Source: Sva-07 sp963829585 (GTDB lineage Bacteria; Actinomycetota; Acidimicrobiia; Acidimicrobiales; Ilumatobacteraceae). From it: 64,000 nt of DNA. The notes beneath the pieces were generated by a model that saw only the letters and a program-made list of their open reading frames with translations, did no database searches and was not told where the DNA came from. This document shows positions 7,343-16,933 of the stretch, one piece after another. A program made the translations under genes and the position numbers. Within the stretch, counting starts at the first letter, position 1, and the number at the start of each line of letters is the position of its first letter. The stretch covers positions 66,359-130,358 of the forward strand of contig CAWHJD010000011.1 in the NCBI GenBank assembly GCA_963829585.1. Reading direction: 5' to 3'.

Positions 7343-9478
7343 GTGACCACGCCGACACTGCCCCGCCGAACACCGGGGCGGATCCCGATCCGCCGCCATG
7401 TCGTGGAGTTCCTGATCACGGCGTTCAGCTTCTGGCTGATCGCGTGGATCCTGCCCAGCATCTCGATCGCAAACCTGCGCACGGCGCTGTATGCGGCGAT
7501 CATCCTGTCCGTCCTCAACGCGGTGCTGTGGCCCATCATCTCGCGCTTCTTCTCGCGCATCATCCTGTGGACGGCCGGACTCCTCGGCCTCGTGGCCAAC
7601 GGGCTGATCCTGTGGCTGGCGAGCGAGATCCTCAACGGACTCACCATCGAAACGGTGTGGGCAGCGGTCATCGCGTCGTTCCTCATGACGGTCATCGGCA
7701 TCGCGGTCAGCACCTGGCTGTCGGTCGACGACGACGCCGTGTGGCAACGACAGACCGTCCGCCGGATGGTGAACCGCCTCGAACCGCCGACGCCCACCGA
7801 TGTGCCCGGCATCCTGTTCCTCCAGATCGACGGACTCGCAGAACCGGTGGTTCGCCAGGCCATGGCCAACGGGCACGCCCCGACCCTCGCCCGCTGGGTT
7901 CGCGACGGATCGCATCGCATCACCGGATGGGAGTGCGACCTGTCGTCGCAGACGGGGGCCAGCCAGGCCGGCATCCTGCACGGCAACAACCGCGACATGC
8001 CGGCGTTCCGCTGGTACGACAAGGAGGCGGGCAGGGTCTTCACGTCGAATCACCCGCGCGACGCCGCCGAGATCGAGGCCCGACAGTCCGACGGGCAGGG
8101 ACTGCTCGCCGACGGCGGTGTCTCTCGGTCGAACGTCTTCTCGGGCGACAGCGTCGAGTCGGCGATCACGTTCAGCACCCTGCTCGACCGCAGCAAGCAC
8201 AGCCACAAGACCGCCAACTACTTCCTGTCGGATCCATACGCCGTCAGCCGCCTGTTGACCCTGACGTTTGCCGACGCGTGGCGCGAGATCGTCGACCGCC
8301 GCAGGACCCGGCACGACGGCGTCGTGCCGCGGCTGAAGCGCGGCGGGATCTACCCGCTCCTTCGCGCGGCGACGACCACCATCCTGCGCGACATCACCGT
8401 CTACACCCTGATGAGCGACGTGTATCGAGGCGTGCCGTCGGCCTACGCCGACTTCGTCGGCTACGACGAGGTCGCCCACCACTCGGGACTCTTCTCTCCG
8501 ACGGCACTCGACACCCTCCGTCGACTCGACCGCCAGCTCGCCCGCCTCGAGTACGCGATCGCCGAAGCGCCACGGCCGTACCACGTGGTGGTGCTGTCCG
8601 ACCACGGCCAGACGCAGGGTTCGACGTTCCTGCAGCGATACGACCAGACGCTGGAGGATCTCGTCGATTCGCTCATCGAGGCCGACGTCGACATCAGCGC
8701 GCCGGAGATGTCGTCGGAAGGCTGGGGCAACCTGAACGGCGCCCTCACCGAGGCCGTCCGCGACAAGGACAGTCGCCTCGGCAAGCTGCTCGCCACCATG
8801 ACGCGGAACCACATGGTCGACGGCGAGGTCGTGCTCGGCCCGGCCTACGACGACGAACTCGCCGCTTCGAAGGGCACCGATGCGACCTCCGGGGCCGACG
8901 TCGTGGTGCTCGCCTCGGGAAACCTCGGACTCGTCTCGTTCACCGACATCGAAGGGCGTGCCACGGCGGAGCAGCTGGCGGCCCGCTTCCCCGGCCTGAT
9001 CGCCGGACTGGCCGAGCATCCCGGCATCGGCTTCGTCGTCGTGCGGTCCGAAGCGCTCGGTGGGCTCGTCATCGGCGGCGCCGGCATCCGATACCTCTCC
9101 GACGACCGCGTCGAGGGCGAGGATCCCTTGGCGGGTTTCGGTCCGAACGCTGCGGACCACATCCGACGAACCGACTCCTTCACCAACGCGCCCGACATCC
9201 TCGTGAACAGCTTCTACGACCCGCACGCCGACGAGGGTGCGGCGTTCGAGGAACTGATCGGCTTCCACGGCGGGATGGGCGGCAACCAGACCCACCCGTT
9301 CCTCCTGTTCCCCGCCGGGTTCGGGCTTCCCGACGAGCCGATCGTCGGCGCGGCCACGGTGCATCATCTGTTCAAGGGCTGGATGGCGGAGATCAACGAC
9401 GGCAGCGCTCCGGCGCCGTGGACGGTCCCGGAGCGACAGGTCTCGGCACCGATCCCGAGTCTGGCAGGCGACGTCTGA
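7343..9478 (+). CDS. Membrane protein: phage-holin-4_2-like domain fused to type I phosphodiesterase
   Basis: A 711-residue protein. Residues about 18-130 hold four hydrophobic segments (FLITAFSFWLIAWILP, ALYAAIILSVLNAVLW, IILWTAGLLGLVANGLILWL, AVIASFLMTVIGIAV) typical of the holin_4_2/DUF360 membrane family. From about 150 on it is an alkaline-phosphatase-superfamily domain: ILFLQIDGLAEPV carries the first metal-binding Asp, DLSSQTGASQAGILHGNN carries the nucleophile Thr/Ser region, and VGYDEVAHHSGL and VVVLSDHGQTQG carry later metal ligands. It is a membrane-anchored phosphodiesterase or phosphotransferase; the substrate is not evident. Despite the holin name there is no phage context. Confidence 0.85.
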   Translation: MTTPTLPRRTPGRIPIRRHVVEFLITAFSFWLIAWILPSISIANLRTALYAAIILSVLNAVLWPIISRFFSRIILWTAGLLGLVANGLILWLASEILNGLTIETVWAAVIASFLMTVIGIAVSTWLSVDDDAVWQRQTVRRMVNRLEPPTPTDVPGILFLQIDGLAEPVVRQAMANGHAPTLARWVRDGSHRITGWECDLSSQTGASQAGILHGNNRDMPAFRWYDKEAGRVFTSNHPRDAAEIEARQSDGQGLLADGGVSRSNVFSGDSVESAITFSTLLDRSKHSHKTANYFLSDPYAVSRLLTLTFADAWREIVDRRRTRHDGVVPRLKRGGIYPLLRAATTTILRDITVYTLMSDVYRGVPSAYADFVGYDEVAHHSGLFSPTALDTLRRLDRQLARLEYAIAEAPRPYHVVVLSDHGQTQGSTFLQRYDQTLEDLVDSLIEADVDISAPEMSSEGWGNLNGALTEAVRDKDSRLGKLLATMTRNHMVDGEVVLGPAYDDELAASKGTDATSGADVVVLASGNLGLVSFTDIEGRATAEQLAARFPGLIAGLAEHPGIGFVVVRSEALGGLVIGGAGIRYLSDDRVEGEDPLAGFGPNAADHIRRTDSFTNAPDILVNSFYDPHADEGAAFEELIGFHGGMGGNQTHPFLLFPAGFGLPDEPIVGAATVHHLFKGWMAEINDGSAPAPWTVPERQVSAPIPSLAGDV

Positions 9479-9485
9479 GCGACCG

Positions 9486-10239
9486 ATGGAACTGACCTGG
9501 GTCGGCCACGCCACGACGTTGATCGACTTCGACGGGTACCGCGTGCTCACCGATCCGCTGCTCACGAAGCGGGTCGCCCACCTCCGTCGCCGTCGTCCGC
9601 TGCCGGCGGCCGACACGTTCGACGTCGATCTCGTGCTGCTGTCGCACGTGCACGTCGATCATCTCCACCTCCCGTCGCTCAAGCGACTTCGGCCCTCGGT
9701 CCGAGTGCTCACACCGGCCGGTTCCGCATCGTTGCTGCGCAAGGCGGGCCTCACCGACGTCACCGAGATCGGCGTCGGCGACAGGATCGAATCGGGCCCC
9801 GTCACCGTCGAGGTGGTCCCGGCCGTACACAAGCGCGGTCGCGGTCCGCACTCACGGGTCAGTGCCGATCCGGTCGGCTTCATCGTCAACGGGGCCGGGC
9901 GACGCATCTACTTCCCCGGCGACACCGACCTGTTCGACGAGATGGCCGACTTCGGCGACATCGACGTGGCGCTGTTGCCGATCTGGGGCTGGGGTTCGAC
10001 GCTCGGCGAGGGGCACCTGAACCCGCAGCGCGCGGCGACCGCCACCAGGCTGATCCAGCCCGAGTTGCTCGTCCCGATCCACTGGGGAACCTACGCTCCC
10101 GAGGATGGCCGACGACGGCTTCCTCGCTGGTTCGACGCCGCCGCCGACCGAGCTGCGTTCCGAGCTCGACGCGATCGACGAACTCCACCGCCTCGGCCTG
10201 GCCGAGCCGGGCGACTCGTTCACGGTGACCAGCCGATGA
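9486..10239 (+). CDS. MBL-fold metal-dependent hydrolase, frameshifted near its 3' end
   Basis: The protein opens with ELTWVGHATTLIDFDG and has the metallo-beta-lactamase motif HVHVDHLHLP (about 57-66), YFPGDTDLFDE and VPIHWGTYAP. It resembles the UlaG/N-acyl-phosphatidylethanolamine phospholipase-D-like branch. After residue about 217 the frame degenerates into Arg-rich sequence, while a good tail (ELRSELDAIDELHRLGLAEP, then GDSFTVTSR) continues in another frame to TGA 10237-10239. One extra base in the GCCGCCGCC run around 10137-10146 explains this. I read it as a sequencing or assembly indel, because both halves look conserved. The stop overlaps the ATG of the next gene. Confidence 0.8.
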
Positions 10240-11221
10240 CCCGTCGCGGCGTTCTCGTACTCGTACTCGGCGTCCTGCTCGCGGCATGCACGACCGAGCA
10301 GTCGTCGAACCCGGGCCCGACCCTGACGTCGACGACATCGACGACGACGGTCGCACCCTCGACCACCACGACGACGACCGTCGCGCCCACCACTGTTCCG
10401 CCGCCGCCACCTCGTCGCCGGAGACGACGACCGGGCCGAGCGCACCCGTCGACGCAGTCGTGCCGCTCCTCATCGGCGGCGACGAGGGCGGCTGGCTGTC
10501 GCTCGGCGCATGGCAGTTCGACCGGTGGGCCGACCCCGTGGACGCCGAGGGCGACCCCGTGGCACCGTCGATCGGTCCCGGAACCGCCGTCACCGTCTCG
10601 AATCTCGGACCGAGCGCAACCGGGCAGCTCGGCGAGTCGACCGAAGCCTGCTTCGACGGGCGGATCGGCCCGACGGTCGACGTCACGGTCCCCGTCCCCG
10701 ACCCGCCGGGGTTCGGTTACGGCGCCGTCGCGTTGCCGACGCCGAGCTGGGATCTCACACCGCGCCCGCTCGCCGTGACGGCGCGTGGGCCGGCCGCGTA
10801 CGGAGCCATCGGCGTCGACTCCTTCACCGGGGAACCCGTCGACGCGTCGCTCGGAGCGGTCGACCAACTGGTGGTGACCGATCTCGACGGCGACGGCGAC
10901 GACGAGGCGCTCGTGGTGTTCGAGTACGTGCAGGCGGACTCGATTCGCGGCGCTCCCGGCGATCTCGCGTCGGTGCTGCTCGTCGACGCCACGACCCGCG
11001 AATCGTCGACCGTGCTGCAGTCGTTCGTCGACCAGGATCTCGGCCCGAACGAGTTACCGCTCCTCGAACGCTTCCGGATCCTCGACGTCGCCGACTACAA
11101 CGGCGACGCGACGATGGAGGTCGCCGTGCACGCCTGGTACTTCGAGGGCTCGTCGGTGATCGTCTTCGAGTACGACGGCACGGAACTCACCGAGGTCCTC
11201 GCCACCGGTTGCGGCGCCTGA
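10236..11221 (+). CDS. Secreted lipoprotein of unknown function, frameshifted after the signal peptide
   Basis: ATG 10236 begins MTRRGVLVLVLGVLLAAC, a clean signal peptide with lipobox LLAAC (Cys18). A Ser/Thr-rich linker (TSTTSTTTVAPSTTTTT) follows. The frame then turns into Arg repeats, whereas the sensible continuation (TSSPETTTGPSAPVDAVVPL onwards) is in another frame and runs to TGA 11219-11221. The indel lies in the CCGCCGCCACC stretch near 10395-10420. The mature domain contains VVTDLDGDGDDEALVVF and VADYNGDATMEVAVHA, which are FG-GAP/EF-hand-like D-x-D-G-D-x-D calcium loops, so a beta-propeller-like surface protein is plausible. Function unknown. Confidence 0.72.
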
Positions 11222-11248
11222 CCTGCACCGCACCACCTGACCTGCACC
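11217..11248. repeat. Direct repeat spanning the lipoprotein stop codon
   Basis: CCTGACCTGCACC occurs at 11217-11229 and 11236-11248, period 19. The first copy contains the TGA that ends the lipoprotein gene. It lies between two convergent genes. Confidence 0.75.
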
Positions 11249-11259
11249 ACGGCAACGAG

Positions 11260-13136
11260 CTACCAGGTGTCGATGTTCGGGCGGCGGGGCGGCGCGAGCG
11301 GATCGACCGCTGCTCGATGCGTCTCCGGGGAGGCGTCGAAGAGGGTCGCTATCCACCGACGGGTGTCGGCTGGATCGATGACGTCGTCGATCTCGAAGTG
11401 CGTGGCGACGCTGACGGCCTTGCCGTGCTCGTACAGCCGGTCGACCATCTCACGGAACAGCACCTCGCGCTCGGCATCGTCCGCAACGGCTTCGAGTTCC
11501 TTGCGGTATCCCAGACGGACGGCTCCCTCGAGTCCCATCCCGCCGAACTCGCCGGTCGGCCAGGCGAGGCACGCGAGTGGCGCCTTGGTCGTGCCGCCCA
11601 TCATCGCCTGGGCGCCGAGGCCGTACGACTTGCGGGTCACCACCGACACCATCGGGACCGACAGGTTCGCCCCCGTCACGAACAGACGGCTGCAGTGACG
11701 AACGAGCGCCGTCGCCTCCACGTCGGGGCCGACCATCATCCCCGGCGTGTCGACGAGCGTGACGATCGGGAGACCGAACGCATCGCAGAGTTGCATGAAG
11801 CGCGCGGCCTTGTCGGCGCCGTCGGAGTCGATTGCACCGGCGAGGTGACCCGGGTTGTTCGCCACCACACCCACCGGGCGTCCTTCGATCCGCGCCAGCG
11901 CCGTCACCATCCCGACGCCGAAGTCGCGGCGGAGTTCCAGCACCGACCCGACATCGAAGAGTCCCTCGATCGCTGTACGGATGTCGTACGCCCTCAGTCG
12001 ATCGACCGGGACGACGTCACGCAGCAATGTCTGGTCGGGCGACACCCAACCGGTCGTTCGCCCCTGGAAGTACGACAGGTACTGCTTGGCGACCTGCACC
12101 GCTTCGGCCTCGTCGGCGACGACGACGTCGACCACACCGTTGGCGCGCTGCACTTCGATCGGCCCGATCGCCGTCGGTTCGAACACGCCGAGCCCACCGC
12201 CTTCGATCATCGCCGGGCCACCCATTCCGATGTTCGAGTCCTCCGTCGCGATCACGACGTCACAACATCCGAGAATCGCGGCGTTGCCGGCGAAGCAGTA
12301 GCCCGACGCGATCCCGACGAGGGGCACCGTCCCCGACAGCTCGGCGAACCAGCGGAAGGCGAGGCAGTCGAGGCCACTCACGCCCAACCCGTCCGTGTCA
12401 CCCGGACGCCCGCCACCGCCCTCGGTGAAGAACACGATCGGTATCCGCAGCTGTTCGGCGACCTCGAACAACCGGTCCTTCTTGCGATGGTTCTGCGTCC
12501 CCTGCGTGCCGGCGAGCACCGTGTAGTCGTAGGAGACGGCGACGCACTTGGTCGTGCGCCCGAGTCGAGAGGGTCGACGAACAGGTCGGCGTTCACGTCG
12601 CCGATGCCGCCGACGAGGCCGTCGGCGGGTGTTGCAGCGATGAGATCCTCGACCGAACGCCGTCGACGCTGCGCGGCGATGACGAGTGGGCCGTATTCGA
12701 CGAACGAGCCGTCGGCCACCAGATCGGAGATGTTCTCCCGGGCCGTGCGGTGTCCGCGCGCCCGACGACGCGCGACCGCGTCGGGACGTTGCTCGTCGAG
12801 ACCCAGCGCGTGGCGATCGAGGACTTCGCGGAGATCGTCACGTTCGAGCCCGACCGGGCCGACCGCCGCCGGGGTCGGCGGGGCCGTTTCGCCGTCAGGC
12901 GCGTCCCCGGCGACGAGCACGAGCAACGTCTGCCCCGCCGCAACGGTGTCGCCGTCGACGATCGCCACCGACTCGACCGACCCTGCGACCGCAGCCGTGA
13001 TCTCGTGGTGCATCTTCATCGACTCGACCAGAGCGAGCACCTGACCGGCACGCACCGGCGAACCCGCCTCGACGAACACGCCCACGATCGTGCCCTGCAG
13101 CTCGGACTGCACCGCGACCTTCACCGGTTCGGTCAC
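11260..13136 (-). CDS. Biotinyl-domain/acyl-CoA carboxyltransferase fusion, one frameshift
   Basis: GTG start at 13136 gives an N-terminal biotinyl domain (GTIVGVFVEAGSPVRAG, with the biotin site ESMKM near residue 40). A linker and a full carboxyltransferase domain follow (ARENISDLVADGSFVEYGPL, GLGVSGLDCLAF, ASGYCFAGNAAILG, VDTPGMMVGPDVE, GLGAQAMMGGT). The beta-type subunit normally lies in a separate protein from the biotin carrier, so the fusion order is notable. The frame breaks near 12573-12585; the downstream half continues with TKCVAVSYDYTVLAGTQG in another frame. One missing base repairs a protein of about 625 residues. It carboxylates an acyl-CoA such as propionyl- or methylcrotonyl-CoA; no biotin carboxylase subunit is in the window. 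Confidence 0.83.
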
Positions 13137-14463
13137 TCAACTCGTCTCCTCCGGCGACCGCTGGAAGGTCGTGATCGACTGACCGCCCATCACCAGCTCC
13201 GCGGCCACCGCGGCGAACAGGGCCGGCACGATGAAGCCCGGCTGTCCGGTGGTCTCTGCGACGAACATGACCGCCGCCAGGGGAACCCGGTAGCCCGCGC
13301 CCAGGAACGCTGCCATACCCAAGCAGGACGTAGAGGGTGGGATCGAGCGGGTTGACGATGTCACCGACGCCTCGGCCGACGATCGCGCCGGCGACGACCA
13401 GCGGGATGAACAACCCACCCACTCCCCCGCCGGCCACTGTGGTCGCTGTTGCCAGACATCGCAGTACGAGCACGGCGGCCAGCAGCCACAGTGTGTGCTC
13501 CTGCTGCAGCCAGACGATGACCCCGTACCCCGAGCCGATGGTCAGGCTCTCGCCGGTCAACCCCCGACAGACCACGAACAACACGACGAGGAGCACGCCG
13601 GAGAGACCGACCCGCAGGCCGATGGGGCGCAGGGTGAAACCCTTCGCGTACCGGAGCAGACGCGAGAAGGCCCGGGCCCCGACGGCGCAACAGATGCCGA
13701 TGAGAATCGCACCGGCGAGATCCTTGTACTCGAACGCTGCGCCGCCGTCGTTCTCGAACGTGAAGATCGGCCGCACGTTGCTGAGGGCGACGAACACGAG
13801 GTATCCCGATGCGCTCGCAACGAGTGCCGGCAACAGCATGCGGCGTGCCATCTGGTCACGGAACGGCACCTCGAGTGCGAAGATCGCCCCGGTCGCCGGC
13901 GCCTTGAAGATCGCCGCGACGCCGGCCGCCGCTCCGGCGACGAGCAACGTGCGGTGGTCCGCGCCGCGAAATGCGGCCGGCAGCCGTCGCTGGATCATGG
14001 CGCCGAGGGCGGATCCCCCGTACATCGACGGGCCCTCGAGGCCCATCGGGGCGCCCATGCCGAGCGTCGTCACCGACGCGGCCATCCGGCCCATGAAGGC
14101 CCTCGCCCGCAGCGGATACTCGGGATCGTGGAACGCACGGAGGTACTCGTCCGACGTGGCCGGCGACGCGCCGTTGCCCAGCGTGCGCAGGAGAATCGCC
14201 GACAGTACGAGGCCGATGCCGGGGGCGACGGCGCCCAACCAGAGCGGGCCTTCGATGATGCGCTCGAAGGCGACCTCGACGACCACGTACTCGAAGAACC
14301 GGACGACGACCCCGGTGATCGACCCCGTGATGGCCGCCAACAACACGACTTCTCGCGAACGTCGGACGAGATCGCGGAACTCCTCACCCCGGATGTCGAA
14401 CGACGACGGGCGCCAACCCAGTATCATCTTCCGGTCCGACACGACGGCCCAGTGTAGGTCCAC
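13137..14463 (-). CDS. ClC-family chloride channel/antiporter, one frameshift
   Basis: A multi-pass membrane protein with the ClC signatures GMGAPMGLEGPSMYGGS (about 127-143, including the gating Glu of the G-x-E-G-P motif) and GGGVGGLFIPLVVAGAIVG (GxFxP). The retained gating Glu suggests proton/chloride antiport rather than a channel. Around 13317-13326 the frame changes: LDPTLYVLLG is followed in another frame by MAAFLGAGYRVPLAAVMFVAE and a proper end at 13137. One extra base in the CTTGGG run accounts for it. ATG 14463 gives the longest product; ATG 14427 (MILGWRPSS) is a credible alternative. Its stop directly abuts the start of the carboxylase gene. Confidence 0.85.
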
Positions 14464-14509
14464 GCCGCCGAGCCGATCGGCACGGCGTCGCGGCCGCTTC
14501 CGCGTGCGA

Positions 14510-15463
14510 TCAGTGCAACGTCGCCGCGAGCTGGCCGGCGAAGTACGGAATCGTCAGCTCGAGGCCGGCTCGGAGGTCGACGCTCGGTTCCCAGCCGAGC
14601 CGATCCTTTGCCAGGGTGATGTCCGGTCGTCGCTGGCGCGGGTCGTCGCTGGGCAGTGGACGATGTTCGAGGCCGCCGGTCGACCCCGTCAGTTCGACGA
14701 CGAGATCGGCGAGTTCGAGCATCGTGAACTCGACCGGGTTCCCGATGTTCACGGGACCGGGTTCGTCGCTGTCGAGCAGGGCGAGAAAGCCGCGAACCTC
14801 GTCGGCGACGTAACAGAAGCTCCGGGTCTGACTGCCGTCGCCGTAGATCGTGAGCGGCTCGCCACGCAGTGCCTGCACGATGAAGTTGGACACGACACGA
14901 CCGTCGTCGACCTGCATCCTCGGCCCGTAGGTGTTGAAGATCCGCACCAGCCGGGTGTCGAGACCGTGGGCGCGGCGGTATGCGGCAGTCAGCGCCTCGG
15001 AGAACCTCTTGGCCTCGTCGTAGACGCTGCGCTCACCGATGGGGTTCACGTGCCCCCAGTACGACTCGGTCTGCGGGTGCACCAGCGGATCGCCGTACAC
15101 CTCGCTGGTCGACGCCATGAAGAACCGCGCATCGTGGTGCCGCGCGAGTTCGAGCAGCTGACGGGTTCCGATGCTGCCGACGTCGAGCGTCTGGATCGGC
15201 AGGGCGAGGTAGTCCTTCGGCGACGCCGGGCTCGCCAGGTTCATGACGGCATCGATGGGGCCGGCGAGCTCCAGTTCGTCGAACGGTCGGGTGATGTCGT
15301 GTTCGACCATGGTGAAGTCGGTGCGACCCACGAGATGTGCGACGTTCAGCGCGCTCCCGGTGACGAAGTTGTCGAGACACACGACCCGGTCGCCCCGTTC
15401 GAGCAACGCATCACACAGGTGCGATCCGAGAAACCCGGCGCCGCCGGCAACGACGACGCGCAT
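14510..15463 (-). CDS. UDP-glucuronate decarboxylase-like extended SDR (UDP-xylose synthase type)
   Basis: A 317-residue protein starting MRVVVAGGAGFLGSHLCDALL, with the extended-SDR motif GxxGFLG, substrate loop NLASPASPKDYLALPIQTL, the Ser/Thr region FMASTSEVYGDP and catalytic YDEAKR (YxxxK). ASPASPxxY with RIFNTYGPRM is characteristic of UDP-glucuronate decarboxylases and closely related dehydratases. It converts UDP-glucuronate to UDP-xylose in the cytoplasm. The ATG overlaps the stop of the upstream UDP-glucose dehydrogenase gene by one base, consistent with consecutive steps towards surface polysaccharide precursors. Confidence 0.88.
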   Translation of the reverse strand: MRVVVAGGAGFLGSHLCDALLERGDRVVCLDNFVTGSALNVAHLVGRTDFTMVEHDITRPFDELELAGPIDAVMNLASPASPKDYLALPIQTLDVGSIGTRQLLELARHHDARFFMASTSEVYGDPLVHPQTESYWGHVNPIGERSVYDEAKRFSEALTAAYRRAHGLDTRLVRIFNTYGPRMQVDDGRVVSNFIVQALRGEPLTIYGDGSQTRSFCYVADEVRGFLALLDSDEPGPVNIGNPVEFTMLELADLVVELTGSTGGLEHRPLPSDDPRQRRPDITLAKDRLGWEPSVDLRAGLELTIPYFAGQLAATLH

Positions 15464-16782
15464 CAGCGTCGGCCCACGCCGTCGTAGCCGAAACCGGCTT
15501 CGCGGACGATGTCCGGCTCGAACAGGTTGCGGGTGTCGACGATGGTGACACCCGGCCGCGCCCGAGCGGCGAGTTGCGACAGTTCGATCTTGGCGAACTC
15601 GGGCCACTCGGTGAACACCGCGATGACATCCGCTCCGTCGGCGACGTCGAGTGGATCGCCCACGATCTCGATGCCGTCGAGGACGACGGCCTGATGCGGC
15701 GTCAACTCGTCGGTCGTCGTCGGGTCGAACGCTCGAACCACCGCGCCGAGCGCTCGCAGTTCGCCGATGATCGCCAGGGCCGGTGACTCACGGAGGTCGT
15801 CCGTGCCGGCCTTGAAGGTCAGCCCGAGCGCCCCCACGGTCACGCCGGAGAGATCCGCTCCACTGCGCCCGACGGCGTCGGAGATCTTCGACACCATGCG
15901 TTCGAGTTGCTCGTCGTTGACGTCGATGACACCGCGCATCATCGTGAAGTTGTAGCCGTGGTCCTCGGCGATCTTCACCAGGGCCCGCGAGTCCTTCGGG
16001 AAGCAGCTCCCACCCCAGCCCGGCCCGGGTCGCAGGAACTGCATGCCGATGCGCTTGTCGGACCCGATCCCTTCGACGACGGCAGCGACGTCCGCGCCGA
16101 CTGCCTCGCACATGGCTGCCACGGCGTTCACGAAGCTGATCTTCATGGCGAGGAATCCGTTCGCCGCATACTTGATCGTCTCGGCGGAGGCCGGATCGGT
16201 GATGTGGATCGGTGTGTCGATGCCCGCATAGAGCTCGGCAACCCGTTCCGCCGCCCCGCGGTCGGCGCTGCCGATCACCACCCGGTCGGGGTTCAAGAAG
16301 TCGTGGACAGCTGTGCCTTCGCGCAGGAACTCGGGATTCGACACGACGTGCACGTCGTTGCGCTGGAGCACCCGTTCGACCGCCAAGGTGGAGCCGACGG
16401 GCACCGTCGACTTGTTCACGACGACGGCTCCCGACCGCAGGACCGGCGCGATCTGGGCGGCTGCCTGTTCGATGTACGACAGGTCGGCGCTGCCGTCGTC
16501 GCCCTGGGGGGTCGGAACGCACAGGAACACGATGTCGGCGTCGCGCGCCGCAGTTTCGGCGCCGAGCACGAACTCCAGTCGACCCGCTGCTCTGGCGGTG
16601 TTGACGATCGACTCCAGACCCTCTTCGACGATCGGGATGTGACCGGCATTGAGCATGTCGACCTTGCGCTCGTCGATGTCACCACACACGACGTGGTGTC
16701 CGAGATGCGCGAAACAGGCACCGGTGGTCAGCCCCACGTATCCCGTGCCCACCACGGCGAGTCGAATCGGTGTGTCATTCAT
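15463..16782 (-). CDS. ugd: UDP-glucose 6-dehydrogenase
   Basis: A 439-residue protein of normal Ugd length. It has the N-terminal NAD motif AVVGTGYVGLTTGACFA, VPTPQGDDGSADLS, NKSTVPVGST, SNPEFLREGTAVHDFLNPDR, YAANGFLAMKISFVN, and the catalytic Cys in GWGGSCFPKD (about 262). The C-terminal domain has LTFKAGTDDLRESPAL. It oxidises UDP-glucose to UDP-glucuronate with two NAD+. The start is ATG 16782; no strong Shine-Dalgarno lies upstream. The 151-base gap to the divergent mscS-like gene holds nothing else recognisable apart from the promoter box of that gene. Confidence 0.95.
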   Translation of the reverse strand: MNDTPIRLAVVGTGYVGLTTGACFAHLGHHVVCGDIDERKVDMLNAGHIPIVEEGLESIVNTARAAGRLEFVLGAETAARDADIVFLCVPTPQGDDGSADLSYIEQAAAQIAPVLRSGAVVVNKSTVPVGSTLAVERVLQRNDVHVVSNPEFLREGTAVHDFLNPDRVVIGSADRGAAERVAELYAGIDTPIHITDPASAETIKYAANGFLAMKISFVNAVAAMCEAVGADVAAVVEGIGSDKRIGMQFLRPGPGWGGSCFPKDSRALVKIAEDHGYNFTMMRGVIDVNDEQLERMVSKISDAVGRSGADLSGVTVGALGLTFKAGTDDLRESPALAIIGELRALGAVVRAFDPTTTDELTPHQAVVLDGIEIVGDPLDVADGADVIAVFTEWPEFAKIELSQLAARARPGVTIVDTRNLFEPDIVREAGFGYDGVGRR

Positions 16783-16919
16783 GGCGTGAGATCCTCGTCT
16801 GCAGGTTCGCGGCCGCATCCCTCGACGGAGCGACCAGCAGGAGGGTATCGCCCCAGCGTCGGGCGGCCATCGTGCGAGTCTCGTCGGCGGCATCCCCGAT
16901 CAGCCGTCTCCCGGATGGG

Positions 16920-16925
16920 TACCGT
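16920..16925 (+). promoter_or_regulatory. Leaderless-type -10 box TACCGT
   Basis: TACCGT lies eight bases before GTG 16934. The identical hexamer precedes the starts at 26994, 33976 and 57839. It favours GTG 16934 over the in-frame GTG 16928, which is only two bases from the box. Confidence 0.55.
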
Positions 16926-16933
16926 CGGTGGGC

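Noticed and set aside
7343..7740. Possible prophage, suggested by a holin-type domain
   Set aside because: The domain is fused to a phosphodiesterase and belongs to a membrane family common in chromosomes. There is no integrase, capsid, lysin or att site.
6473..9616. Very long open frames antisense to the PlsC-like and phosphodiesterase genes
   Set aside because: High G+C makes long antisense frames without stops. Their translations are Arg/Gly/Asp-rich with no motifs, while the sense frames have clear domains.
10137..10420. Programmed frameshifting in the MBL-fold and lipoprotein genes
   Set aside because: No slippery heptamer with downstream structure is evident, and the same kind of break occurs in many unrelated genes of the window. 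Sequencing or assembly indels are the simpler reading.
16779..16874. 31-codon reading frame ending at the ugd start, as an upstream regulatory peptide
   Set aside because: It overlaps the ugd ATG by a few bases, but it has no ribosome-binding site and no recognisable attenuator hairpin. Chance is enough to explain it.
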